Assembly: GCF_958295425.1 (NCBI RefSeq)
Contig: NC_081153.1
Span: 2,824,419 to 2,888,418, forward strand
Source: Solea solea
Lineage: Eukaryota; Chordata; Actinopteri; Pleuronectiformes; Soleidae
Direction of reading: 5' to 3'
Length of the DNA: 64,000 nucleotides
Position 1 is the stretch's first letter, and the number at the start of each line of letters is the position of its first letter. Positions 21,324 to 31,121 of this stretch are shown in pieces. The position numbers were made by a program, and so were the translations under genes. Below the pieces are notes generated by a model. That model had not been told where the DNA came from and did no database searches. It was given only the letters and a program-made list of their open reading frames with translations.

Positions 21324-23726
21324 TACGAGTACCTAGTTATGCCGTTTGGGTTGACCAATGCTCCTGCTGTCTTCCAAGCAATGATCAATGATGTACTGAG
21401 AGACTTCCTGAACCACTTTGTGTTTGTGTATTTAGATGACATATTGATCTTCTCCCCAGATTTAGACTCTCATGTGCATCATGTACGGCAGGTTCTCCAG
21501 CGATTGCTGGAGAACCAATTATATGTCAAGACAGAAAAGAGTGAATTCCATGCCGACACTGTATCTTTCCTTGGCTTCATCATAGCCCCTGGAAAGGTGC
21601 AAATGGATCCGGCTAAAGTTAGCGCTGTGGCTCAGTGGCCAACACCTGATAACCGCAAGAAGGTTCAGCAATTTTTAGGATTTGCTAACTTTTATAGGAG
21701 GTTTATCCGAAACTTCAGTGCCACAGCTGCACCTCTACATGCACTCACTTCTCCTCAGTCTCCCTTTTTGTGGTCCCCTCAAGCTGAGGAGGCCTTCAGA
21801 CAGCTCAAAGTGCGGTTCACCACTGCCCCCATTCTCACTGTTCCTGATCCCAGCCGGCAGTTCGTGGTGGAGGTGGATGCCTCCAATAATGGAGTGGGAG
21901 CAGTACTCTCCCAGCACTCTGAGAAGGACAACAAGCTTCATCCCTGCGCCTTCCTGTCTCATAAACTCTCGCCGGCAGAGAGAAACTACGATGTTGGGAA
22001 CCGTGAGTTATTAGCAGTGAAAAAAGCTTTGGAAGAGTGGAGACATTGGTTAGAGGGTGCACAGCACCCATTTATTGTATGGACAGATCATAAGAATCTG
22101 GAATATATACGCAAAGCAAAAAGACTGAACTCTCGCCAAGCCAGGTGGACTTTTTTTTTTAACAGATTTAACTTTGTTTTGTCTTATAGGCCGGGGTCCC
22201 AGAACACCAAGCCCGATGCCTTGTCCCGTCTGTTTGACCCCGAGCCTACTGCCAAGGAACCGGAGCCCATCCTACCACTGAACCGTGTGGTAGGAGCGGT
22301 GAGTTGGCAGATAGAATCTAAGGTGAAGCAGGCTAATGGTGAGAATCCGACACCTAGTGGTTGTCCGGAGAATCGCTTGTTTGTCCCTGTTGATATGCGT
22401 CCACAGGTGATCCATTGGGCTCACACCGGACTGCTCACCTGCCATCCAGGAGTTAAGAGGACCATGTACGTCATTTCCCAGAGGTTTTGGTGGCCCTCCA
22501 TGGAGAGGGAGGTTCGGGAGTATGTGGAGGCGTGTTCCATCTGTGCCCGCAACAAGACCTCCTCCAGAGCGCAGATGGGGTTGCTGCAGCCACTCCCTGT
22601 TCCCACTCGTCCGTGGGCTGAGATCTCACTGGACTTCGTCACGGGGCTCCCGGTCTCTGAAGGGAACACCACTGTGCTCACAGTGGTAGACAGGTTTTCT
22701 AAAATGACTCATTTCATAGCATTACCCAAGCTTCCATCTGCCAAAAGAACGGCAGAGATTATGATGACTCACGTTTTTCGTATTCATGGTTTTCCCAAAG
22801 ACATTGTTTCAGACCGGGGGCCCCAGTTCATATCCAGGTTCTGGAAAGAGTTCTGCAAGCTCATTGGAGCCACCGTCAGCCTCACCTCTGGTTATCACCC
22901 AGAAGCCAACGGCCAGACGGAACGTCTCAACCAGGAGTTAGAGACATGTCTTCGATGCCTGGTGTCGCAGAATCCGGCTACCTGGAGCCAGAAGCTGGTG
23001 TGGGTGGAATATGCCCACAACTCTCTTCTCACCTCGGCCACTGGCATGTCTCCATTCCAGTGCGTCTTCGGCTACCAGCCCCCTGTCTTCTCGGAGACGG
23101 AAAAGGAGATCATCGTCCCGTCGGCCCATGCCATGGTCCGACGATGCCACCGCATCTGGGCAGCTGCCCGTAAGGCCCTCCTACGCAGTGTGGACCGCAT
23201 GAAGAGGGCTGCTGATCGGAGGCGCCGACCTGCTCCGGTATACAAGCCTGGCCAGAAGGTCTGGCTCTCTACGCGGGATTTGCCTCTCCAAGTCGCCTCC
23301 AGGAAGTTGGCTCCACGGTTCGTGGGGCCTTTCCCAGTGTCCAAGGTCATCGGCCCTTCAGCTGTCCGTCTGCGTTTGCCCCGGTCCATGAGAGTCCACC
23401 CCACCTTCCACGTCAGCCGGGTGAAACCGGTTAAGGAAAGCCTCATGGTGCCCGCGGCCGTATCCCCTCCACCTCCCCAGATGGTCGACGGCGGTCCTGT
23501 CTACTCAGTCAAGGCTCTGCTGGCTGTGCGCAACAGGGGCCGGGGCAGGCAGTTCCTGGTGGATTGGGAGGGCTACGGTCCAGAGGAACGATCATGGGTT
23601 CCTGCCAGCTTTATTGTGGATCCTGACCTCATCACAGACTTTTACAGACGCCACCCTCAGTTATCTGGGCCGTCAGGAGCCGTCCCTAGAGGGGGGGGTA
23701 CTGTCATATCTAGAAAGTTGTGTTAA
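21321..23726 (+). CDS. gypsy-2 RT, RNase H, integrase, chromodomain (part after the LINE)
   Basis: Continues Gag-Pol in frame from [15 protein letters not shown] catalytic box YLDD at 21429-21440. RNase H with [16 protein letters not shown] and TDHKNLEYI. Integrase zinc finger HHCC ([21 protein letters not shown]), then the D,D,E core ([34 protein letters not shown]). A C-terminal chromodomain ([32 protein letters not shown]) marks it as a chromovirus; such domains guide integration toward certain chromatin. The first Met after the LINE is at 21339. The stop lies 25 nt inside the 3' LTR. No frame break was seen. Confidence 0.93.
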   Translation, partial: HYEYLVMPFGLTNAPAVFQAMINDVLRDFLNHFVFVYLDDILIFSPDLDSHVHHVRQVLQRLLENQLYVKTEKSEFHADTVSFLGFIIAPGKVQMDPAKVSAVAQWPTPDNRKKVQQFLGFANFYRRFIRNFSATAAPLHALTSPQSPFLWSPQAEEAFRQLKVRFTTAPILTVPDPSRQFVVEVDASNNGVGAVLSQHSEKDNKLHPCAFLSHKLSPAERNYDVGNRELLAVKKALEEWRHWLEGAQHPFIVWTDHKNLEYIRKAKRLNSRQARWTFFFNRFNFVLSYRPGSQNTKPDALSRLFDPEPTAKEPEPILPLNRVVGAVSWQIESKVKQANGENPTPSGCPENRLFVPVDMRPQVIHWAHTGLLTCHPGVKRTMYVISQRFWWPSMEREVREYVEACSICARNKTSSRAQMGLLQPLPVPTRPWAEISLDFVTGLPVSEGNTTVLTVVDRFSKMTHFIALPKLPSAKRTAEIMMTHVFRIHGFPKDIVSDRGPQFISRFWKEFCKLIGATVSLTSGYHPEANGQTERLNQELETCLRCLVSQNPATWSQKLVWVEYAHNSLLTSATGMSPFQCVFGYQPPVFSETEKEIIVPSAHAMVRRCHRIWAAARKALLRSVDRMKRAADRRRRPAPVYKPGQKVWLSTRDLPLQVASRKLAPRFVGPFPVSKVIGPSAVRLRLPRSMRVHPTFHVSRVKPVKESLMVPAAVSPPPPQMVDGGPVYSVKALLAVRNRGRGRQFLVDWEGYGPEERSWVPASFIVDPDLITDFYRRHPQLSGPSGAVPRGGGTVISRKLC

Positions 23727-24299
23727 GTTATGTTTAGTTTTGCCTTCTATTTTTTGTCTTGTGACTTCCTGTTTTATTTTGACATCTCTCTTTCCTCTTG
23801 TTTTAGCTAACTTGCCCTTCCCCTGTAGTTTTCCCCCAGTCTGATTATCTTCCCCGCCCTGATTGTTTCCACCTGTTCCCCATTACATTGAGTTCACATA
23901 TAGCCTGTGCTTCCCTTTACCCTGTGTCAGTTCGTCTTGTCTGTCATGCCAGAGAACCCACGCCAATCCATGCCACGTCAATTGTTTGTAAGGTTTTTGC
24001 TTTTCTTAGTTGCTACTTTGTTTTGTCCCTTTTTGAGCCATCAGAGTTTTTTCCTCGTGAAGAGTGATTTTGATTTGGCACCTTGCCCAGACCTTTTGTC
24101 TCCTCCCAGTGAGTGATTATAATTTGTTACTTTTGCCTTTTGCTTATCTAGTGATTCCTCGATAGAGTGATTTTCTGTTGATACTTTTCCTCCTTTTGAG
24201 AGTGATTTTTATTTGTTACTTTGTCCAATAAATTGGAATATTTTTGGAAGTTGTCTCTGAGTCGTGCTATTGGGTTCAAGTCCTTGTTCGGTTGTGACA
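23702..24299 (+). repeat. gypsy-2 3' LTR
   Basis: 598 bp, no difference from the 5' LTR found by line-by-line reading. It is preceded by the purine run GAGGGGGGGG that primes plus-strand synthesis and followed by the CTAAT duplication. Confidence 0.95.
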
Positions 24300-26896
24300 C
24301 TAATGCGCCAGTTGTTTTTCAAAATCTGGTTAACGATGTACTTAAAGATATGCTTAATGTTTTTGTCTTTGTGTATTTAGACGACATATTTTCCCCCGAT
24401 CTGGAGACTCACACCACCATGTCCACGCTGTGCTTCAGCGGTTACTCCAGAACCAGCTGTTTGTGAAAGCGGAAAAGTGTGAGTTCCACAAGCCCTCGGT
24501 CTCGTTCCTTGGGTTTGTGCTTGCTGAGGGGGAGGTCAGAATGGACCCTGAAAAGGTTTCGGCTGTGGCGGATTGGGCCACTTCACGTAAAGAGGTTCAG
24601 AGGTTTCTGGGTTTTGCTAACTTTTACAGAAAATTAATTCGCAATTACAGCACCATTGCCTCACCCCTGCACAATCTCACTTCTCCACACAGACCATTTG
24701 TCTGGAGCCAAGAGTGCGAAACTGCCTTTAAGAGCCTTAAAAGAAGCTTCACCTCTGCCCCTGTCCTCATCCTCCCGGACCCCAGTCAGCAGTTTGTGGT
24801 AGAGGTAGACGCTTCGGACGTTGGTGTCGGAGCAATCTTCTCCCAATTCAGCCCCATAGACGGTAAATTTCACCCTTGTGCCTATCTTTCTAAGAAACTC
24901 TCCTCGGCCGCGGTCACATTGGTGACCGCGAACTGCTGGCAGTCAAGGTGGCCCTGGAGGAGTGAAGACACTGGCTGGAGGGAGCCTCCCAACCATTTCA
25001 GGTTTGGACTCATCCCAAGAATCTTGAATACCTCAAATCCAGTAAGAGGCTTAACGCAAGGCAGGCTAGATGGGCTATTTTTTTTTAGCCGCTTGAACTT
25101 TACCCTCTCCTTCAGACCTGGTTCCAAGAATCTTAAGCCTGACTCCCTATCCTGAATTTTCGCCCATGACCAAGTAAACTCAGAATCCAAAACGACCCTA
25201 CCCGCAACATGCTTTATATCAGTTCTCTCATGGGAGATAGAGGGTAAGGTTAAGGCGGCAGCCGAAGGTGTCACTGCACCCCCAGATTGTCCTGCGGACA
25301 AGCTTTTTGTTATCCAGGCTCTCAGGGGGGAAGTGATTCATTGGGCTCACACCAACAAGACTGTCTGTCATCCGGGTATAAAAAAGAGCTTGTTTGTTGT
25401 ACAACAACGTTTTTGGTGGCCTAAAATGGTCTCCGATGTTTCCAATTATGTCAATGCCTGTGCTGTTTGTGCTACTAACAAAACCTCTCATCAGAAACCG
25501 TCAGGAGAACTCAGGCCCTTGCAATCCCTCAACGCCCCTGGTCCCACATCTCCATGGACTTTGTCACAGGACTCCCACTTTGTACGGTAACACTGTGGTT
25601 TTGACGGTGGTGGACAGATTCTCTAAAATGGTTCACTTTGTTCCCCTGCAAAAGCTTACCTCCGCCAAGGAAACGGCGGAGGTCATGTTGAATAACATTT
25701 TTAGGATACAGGGTTTCCCTATAGACATTGTTTCAGACCGAGGTCCCCAGTTCGTCTCACACATTTGGAAGGAGTTCTGCAGTCTTCTTGGGGCCACAGT
25801 CAGCCTCTGGCCAATGGCCAATCGGAGCGCCTAAACCAGGAGTTGGAGACTGGCCACCGCATCACCGACTCCCAGGACCCTGAAACCTGGTCCCAAAGAC
25901 TGGTTTGGGTCGAGTTTGCCCACAACTCGCTCCCCTGTTCATCCACTGGTCTGTCCCCCTTCCACAGAAGGGGGACTGTATGATAAATAGGCTTATATTT
26001 CCTCTGTATATATTGTTAATATGGGGGGAGGGGGAGGTGCAAGTTTTGAGGTATATTCTTGAAATTTTTAACTTTGTAAATTTATTATTTTATTCGTATT
26101 CTTTTAACTTTGTAATTTTATTCTAAGGTTTATTCTTACTTATTCTTATAGTTTTTAACTTTGTAATTTTAAATTTTTTTTTGCTGCTATAAGATTCATT
26201 TGCTGCTATAATATTCGTTACCTTTGTACACTGGAGCGCTGTGACGAAAGAATTTCCCGCAAGGGATTAATAAAGTATATTCTATTCTATTGTCCACGGT
26301 TACCAACCATCTCTCTTCCCCCCTCCACAGACCGTGAGTCCTCTGTGCCCTCCGCATTGGCCTTGGTGAGACGCTGCAGGAGAACCTGGGAGCGGGCCCA
26401 CCAGAACCTCCTTCGGCAGTCCAAGTCTTACAAGGCAGCTGCGGATCGCAAAAGGACCCCTGCCCCACACTATCGCAGCGGCCAAAGAGTGTGGTTATCC
26501 ACCAAGAACCTGCCTCTTCTGGTGGAATCCAAGAAGCTCGCTCCCAGGTTTGTCGGTCCATTTCCCATCGCTAAGGTGATCAACCCTGTCTCTGTCCAAC
26601 TCAAACTACCAAGGTCAATGCGGGTGCACCCCACCTTTCACGTCAAGACCAGTCCTCTCGTCCCTCGGGCCAAACCCCCTCCTCCTACCCGATTCATCGA
26701 CAATGACCCAGTGTTTACCGTCAAGAAGCTCCTGTCTTCTCGCCGTCGTGGCCGGGGGCTCCAGTACCTAGTGGACTGGGAGGGCTATGGGCCTGAGGAG
26801 CACTCCTGGGTTCCTTCCAGGTTCATCTTGGACCCTTCCCTCATCCGGGACTTTCATGCCGCCCACCCTGACGCGCCGGCCCTTGAGGGGGGGTAC
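24300..26896 (+). pseudogene. Old gypsy element (gypsy-1), right part: RT to chromodomain
   Basis: Resumes gypsy-1 after gypsy-2: [13 protein letters not shown], then [14 protein letters not shown] (two codons shorter than in gypsy-2), RT thumb and RNase H (24430-25155, VEVDASDVGVGAIFSQ), integrase zinc region ([14 protein letters not shown]), catalytic pieces ([20 protein letters not shown]) and a chromodomain ([28 protein letters not shown]). Frameshifts occur near 24420, 24910-25010, 25590 and 25820, with a stop at 25153-25155. A LINE tail interrupts the integrase at 25966-26290. The last open part is 26345-26926. Clearly dead and older than gypsy-2. Confidence 0.9.
25966..26290 (+). mobile_element. 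LINE 3' end inserted in gypsy-1 integrase
   Basis: AT-rich sequence ends with GCAAGGGATTAATAAAGTAT and (TATTC)n, the tail style of Rex1/L2-type LINEs. The gypsy integrase reads up to SPF before it and GYQPSLF after it. 5'-truncated, with no ORF. A few target codons seem to be lost. Confidence 0.7.
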
Positions 26897-27379
26897 TGTC
26901 ATACTGTGATCTGTCACTTCCGTTAAGTACCTTGTTTTGTTTCTCCCTTCATGTTCCATGTCTTGTCTTCCTGTTTTATTTTGAAATCACTCACCCTTGT
27001 CTCTGTTTCAGGTTCCTGTCTACCCCGCCCCCTTCCTTGTCTGCGTGCACCTGATCCGTGATTGTGTCTACCACACCTGCATCCGATTACTCCCTAATCA
27101 AGCACTGCTTATATTCCCCTCTGTGTCTTGTCTCGTCGTAGTTCATAGCTCACATTCCAGCACTCTTGTTTCACAGCCATAGTTTAGTCTTCTCGTGTTT
27201 TTGAACCTTGCCTGCCTTTTTTGACCTTGCCTTTTTGCCTGACGTTTTTGTACCTCTGCCTGATCTCTTTGAGATCTTGTGTACCGAACCTCTGCCCGGA
27301 TTAAACTTGTTTACTGATTGAATCGTGTCCAGAATCCTGCATTTGAGTCCACTGTTCTGCTTTGCTATAGTTCACGACA
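26897..27379 (+). repeat. gypsy-1 3' LTR
   Basis: 483 bp, TGTCATACTG..GTTCACGACA, directly after a GAGGGGGGGTAC purine tract. It has a TATA-like TTATATTCC (about 27108) and GATTAAAC near the end. It differs in sequence and length from the gypsy-2 LTR, so the two elements are separate families. The matching 5' LTR is not in the window. Confidence 0.8.
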
Positions 27380-27598
27380 GCGACACCTCTGAAGTTGTGT
27401 TTATAGGCTTCAAAATGGCTGACGTCCAGTGGTGGGGCTTGACATGTCACGACACCACACGCCTCGTCGAAAGGAGCCAGTTGCATTTGGAATCCTCCTG
27501 TACTGTAGTTGGTGCTATGCACCACAAAGAGTTGTAATCCACCTTATTACAAGAGAAGAAGAAAAAACAGCCTTGATGGACGAGTGTTCTAAAGTAAG

Positions 27599-27890
27599 TT
27601 TTTTTTTTTTTTTTTTTTAAGACAGTCCTTAATTTGTCCCACAGTGTGGAAATATACATTGTTACAGCAGCAAAGATAGTAAAGATAATAAACATGCATT
27701 ACCAAAAAATGTACAATATATAAAGATATTAACATTAAGACTATAAAAAATAGAATGTCCATTATGTATGCACAATGATATAAGTGTATTGCACTTGTGT
27801 AAATGTACAGTATGTTGCATGTGGAAGGGAGGACTGAGGAGCCTGATTATGTGTGGTCTACTGAGAGCAGTGCTTGTTGTACAGATTATT
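27599..27890 (-). mobile_element. LINE 3'-end fragment, minus strand, next to a T20 run
   Basis: After 20 T residues (27599-27618), the sequence on the minus strand reads as a LINE 3' UTR (CAATGTATATTTCCACACTG, TGGGACAAATTAAGGACTG). Such ends are common for CR1/L2-like fish LINEs. Short, non-coding. Confidence 0.5.
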
Positions 27891-28731
27891 TATTTTTTAT
27901 TTTAGATTATTTTACAGTGGTTGTCTAATGACCCTGATCTTTACCCCCTGAAATAGCCACGGCCACCCCAAAGATAAAAGTCTGTCTCCGCCACTGCTGC
28001 ACATTTGGTTTTTGTTTTGCTTTGTTTTTGTTTCAATCTGTTACGAAAGCAGCACCGGTTTCTTACACTCTGTAATAACAATGTGCTAAAAGTATTTTTT
28101 TTTCAACCAAAACAGTACAAAGTCTTCATAGTTCAGCCTTAATGTGCTATACGTATCGCATTAAAATGTTCATCTATGTTTAGGAACGTGCTAAAGGGAC
28201 GTAAGAGTACGTAACCAGACCTAAAATGCTTTGTACACAATGAACTCTGCTCATTAATGTCTTAGCCAGTGACTAGAGACACAGTTTAAATCATCCATTC
28301 ATTCATTATCCACTGACTTTCCATTGTGGAAATCCCAGCAGACGTTGGGTGAGCGGTGGGGAGTACATGTTGGATAAATTGCCAGCCTTTCACACAGGGC
28401 ACCACACTCAAATCCCATTTATTCATCATTCTCGAGTATAATACTCACAAACCATGCACCGGCTTATATGAGATATGAAATAGTTGTTGGTGTACTATTA
28501 AAATCCAGCTGGGAGCATAATAGTACAAATCAGTGGATTGGCGAGGTGCTCTGGAATATCTTCCAATAATAGTGCAAAAAGATGTGGTTATCATCACACC
28601 AAGGAACTCTTGGATTATGGGACAACTGCTCCTAATTCTAGGATGGGTCAAATGCAGAGGAATACTTTCCCTAAGGGGATTAATAAAAAAAAATCTTCTA
28701 ATGGACGCGGCAGAATGAAGGACATTTGTTT

Positions 28732-28734
<3 letters not shown>

Positions 28735-28773
<39 letters not shown>
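28735..28773. repeat. (ATT)n microsatellite
   Basis: About 13 consecutive ATT units. Confidence 0.9.
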
Positions 28774-28774
<1 letters not shown>

Positions 28775-28799
28775 GCAGAAACTGAAACCAAATCAAACC

Positions 28800-31000
28800 G
28801 AAGAGGAGGACGAGTACGATCACCAGAAGCAATATCAGTAATACCAGGCAGACCACTGAAAATTTGAAGGCTTATTACACCACCATAAATAAGTGACGCG
28901 TGGTCTTGTTTTTACTGTGAAATACTGTATATATCCTTTCATTGCAGTCTTATGCAGTCAGAGCATGTTTGTAATGCATCCATTATCTATAGCATTGAGT
29001 TATGGCAGCGTTAAGACCACACTCTGTTGCCACTGTGCTCACACGTTAAATCACTAGTTGGAATACAGAACAGTTTATACATACTCTTACAATGATTGTG
29101 ACTTTTATGAGTCATAAAATGCCATGAAAGTGCCAAAGAGCCGCGGTGCCTCCTGCCAATAACTCGTCACATTATCCGGCGCATGGATTCCACTCAGGCT
29201 TCACAGGCCTCATAATCACATGTTTGCTTATGTATATGCTGAACAGGAGTTTTATCCAGTAATATATTTAACTGGCTTTTTCAAAACAACATGGAAGGGA
29301 ATTCGTTTCTCCAAGAAAAGCCATACTGTGCTACACATTTGACTTGATGTATTTTATAACCGTTATATAGTCTGAGATGGAAATTCACGAGCAGTAAATA
29401 AGCGAGTTAAATTAGCTCCTGCTGTAGTTTCAGCTGTGGCATAAAAATGATGAACATAACGCCCTGACATCAGTAATTATCATCCAAAATTATACAAATC
29501 TGTTGCTGTGCTGAAATCGGGGGATATTTCAGCACAAAGACTACTTTTTTTAAATGTAGACATTTCCACTCGAGACATTTTGATTTCAAATCAGGAAATA
29601 TGAAACAAAAAATACAGTTAATGGGAAATCCATTAGCCTTGACCATAAAGACACATTATGGGGACTGTTTTACAGCAGATATTACAGTGTGTCATAGTAG
29701 GAAAAACACAGTCTTTTAGATTCATAATAAAGGTCCACTTTACCCATAAAATATATGTATTACTAACCCTGTAAAGCCTGACACAAAAAAAACCCAGAAA
29801 ATTCTAAACTTTTGGAACTGAGATGTTTATTAACCCTTTTCAGGTTGAAAACAAAGGTCCATGAATGTACCATATGGTTCCTTACCCATATACTGTACGT
29901 ACAGTATAAGCATATACAAGGAAAAACACAAATAAAGTGAAAGGAATGTTATTTTAGAACCTTTTAAAAAAAGTGTTTCCCAGGTTCTTCTAAGGAGGAA
30001 CAATATACATTTTATTCTTATCGTAACCTCTTGAAAATGAGCAAAGACTTTCCTGCCAAAAGTGTGTGGATGATTTAATGATAGTATAGGTCTCAGAAAC
30101 GTGTGTGGTAAATGTGATATAAATGTTTTTTACAGAGCCAATTTCATGTCTGACTGGATGTCATTTCCTTCGGTGTCCTGCGTATTTAAAGTAAACAGGA
30201 GAAAAAGGAAAACATTTGAGTGCTTTCCCATAAATAACCACTATTTTTAAGAAATACATTGTACACCTAGCACAACAAATATTTTCAGATTTCAATCACG
30301 GAAAATGTCCACACAAGCTACATTTGTGCATCCAGTGTTTTATGGGCATTGTGTGATGCAAGGTGTGCTTTTGAGTTTACTCTTCGATCTCTATGCTGGG
30401 ATCTATCATATAAGACACAAGAACAAAATATTTTACCATATTGACTCTGTGGATTAGCATAACCTCACTACTAGTCATTGAGTTACTCCATACTTTGACT
30501 GAAGACAAATAACCCAGAGCTACATACAGTCATAAGAATAAGTATGTCTGATGGAAATTGTTGTCTTTTTGATGTATTTGGACACACCCATATTTGATCC
30601 TCTTTGAAACTGTTCCTTTAGATGAGGGTGGCATTCTTGATTAACAGCTGCTTACATTGACTTTTTAAAATGTGTTAGAGTATATAACCTTTTGCAGTTG
30701 GCACTGTTTCAAAGAAATCAAGTCTTTGCCTGTCCAAATATGTTCAAAAATCCAAAGGCCTGTGTTCACATGACTATACTGTATATTTACAATGTCATCC
30801 AGTCTCATTTACACAAATAAAGCAGCACTAGAAACATCATCATTTGTCATACAATCTATAATAGTGCACTGTAACAATAAAGTATTTTTTTACACACACA
30901 GTAGAAACCTCTGTCTGATGTGGAAGATATCCAGTGGAAAGTCACCACTACAGGGCAACTAACTTTGAGTCTCAAATACAAGTTACATTCAGAACTAATT
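28800..31000. other. Gene-free AT-rich stretch
   Basis: No coding exon or clear transposon was recognised here. A perfect 20-bp palindrome lies at 29889-29908. The minus-strand gene to the right may have further 3' exons in this interval that I could not identify. Confidence 0.4.
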
Positions 31001-31025
31001 GCAAAAAGAAAATATTTTTATTCAC

Positions 31026-31121
31026 CATATACTCGTGGATTAGTTGTCCATCATCTTCACCAAGGTAGAGGCAAAGTGCCCGGAGGACTGCTGCCCTTTT
31101 TGAATGAACATCACTTGTAGC
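31026..31121 (-). CDS. SAM3-like exon, downstream
   Basis: Acceptor TTTACACAG (AG at 31122-31123) and donor GTGAAT (31025 downward), 96 nt, phase 0 at both ends. Encodes ATSDVHSKRAAVLRALCLYL, then GEDDGQLIHEYM. The GTGAAT donor is weak; the frame would read on if it is not used. Confidence 0.55.

Larger units (their letters stand above)
14306..24299 (+). mobile_element. Complete Ty3/gypsy chromovirus-like retrotransposon (gypsy-2) carrying an inserted LINE
   Basis: Two 598-bp LTRs (14306-14903, 23702-24299) with TGTCA..TGACA ends look identical throughout. The 5-bp duplication CTAAT flanks the element (14301-14305, 24300-24304). The internal region encodes a single Gag-Pol frame ending in a chromodomain, interrupted by the LINE at 16933-21316. 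Without the LINE the element would be about 5.6 kb. A purine tract (GAGGGGGGGG, about 23689-23698) precedes the 3' LTR. The target was the RT region of gypsy-1. Apart from the LINE no lesion was seen, so the insertion is young. Confidence 0.95.

Noticed and set aside
28774..28842. Possible terminal exon encoding an acidic tail (TEEEDEYDHQKQYQ) after the ATT microsatellite
   Set aside because: There is a short open frame and an AG, but no upstream exon, no conserved motif and a microsatellite in place of a normal tract; too weak to annotate.
30880..30960. A next exon of the SAM3-like gene on the minus strand
   Set aside because: An open stretch follows a possible AG, but neither its residues nor its splice sites match what I expect for the family.
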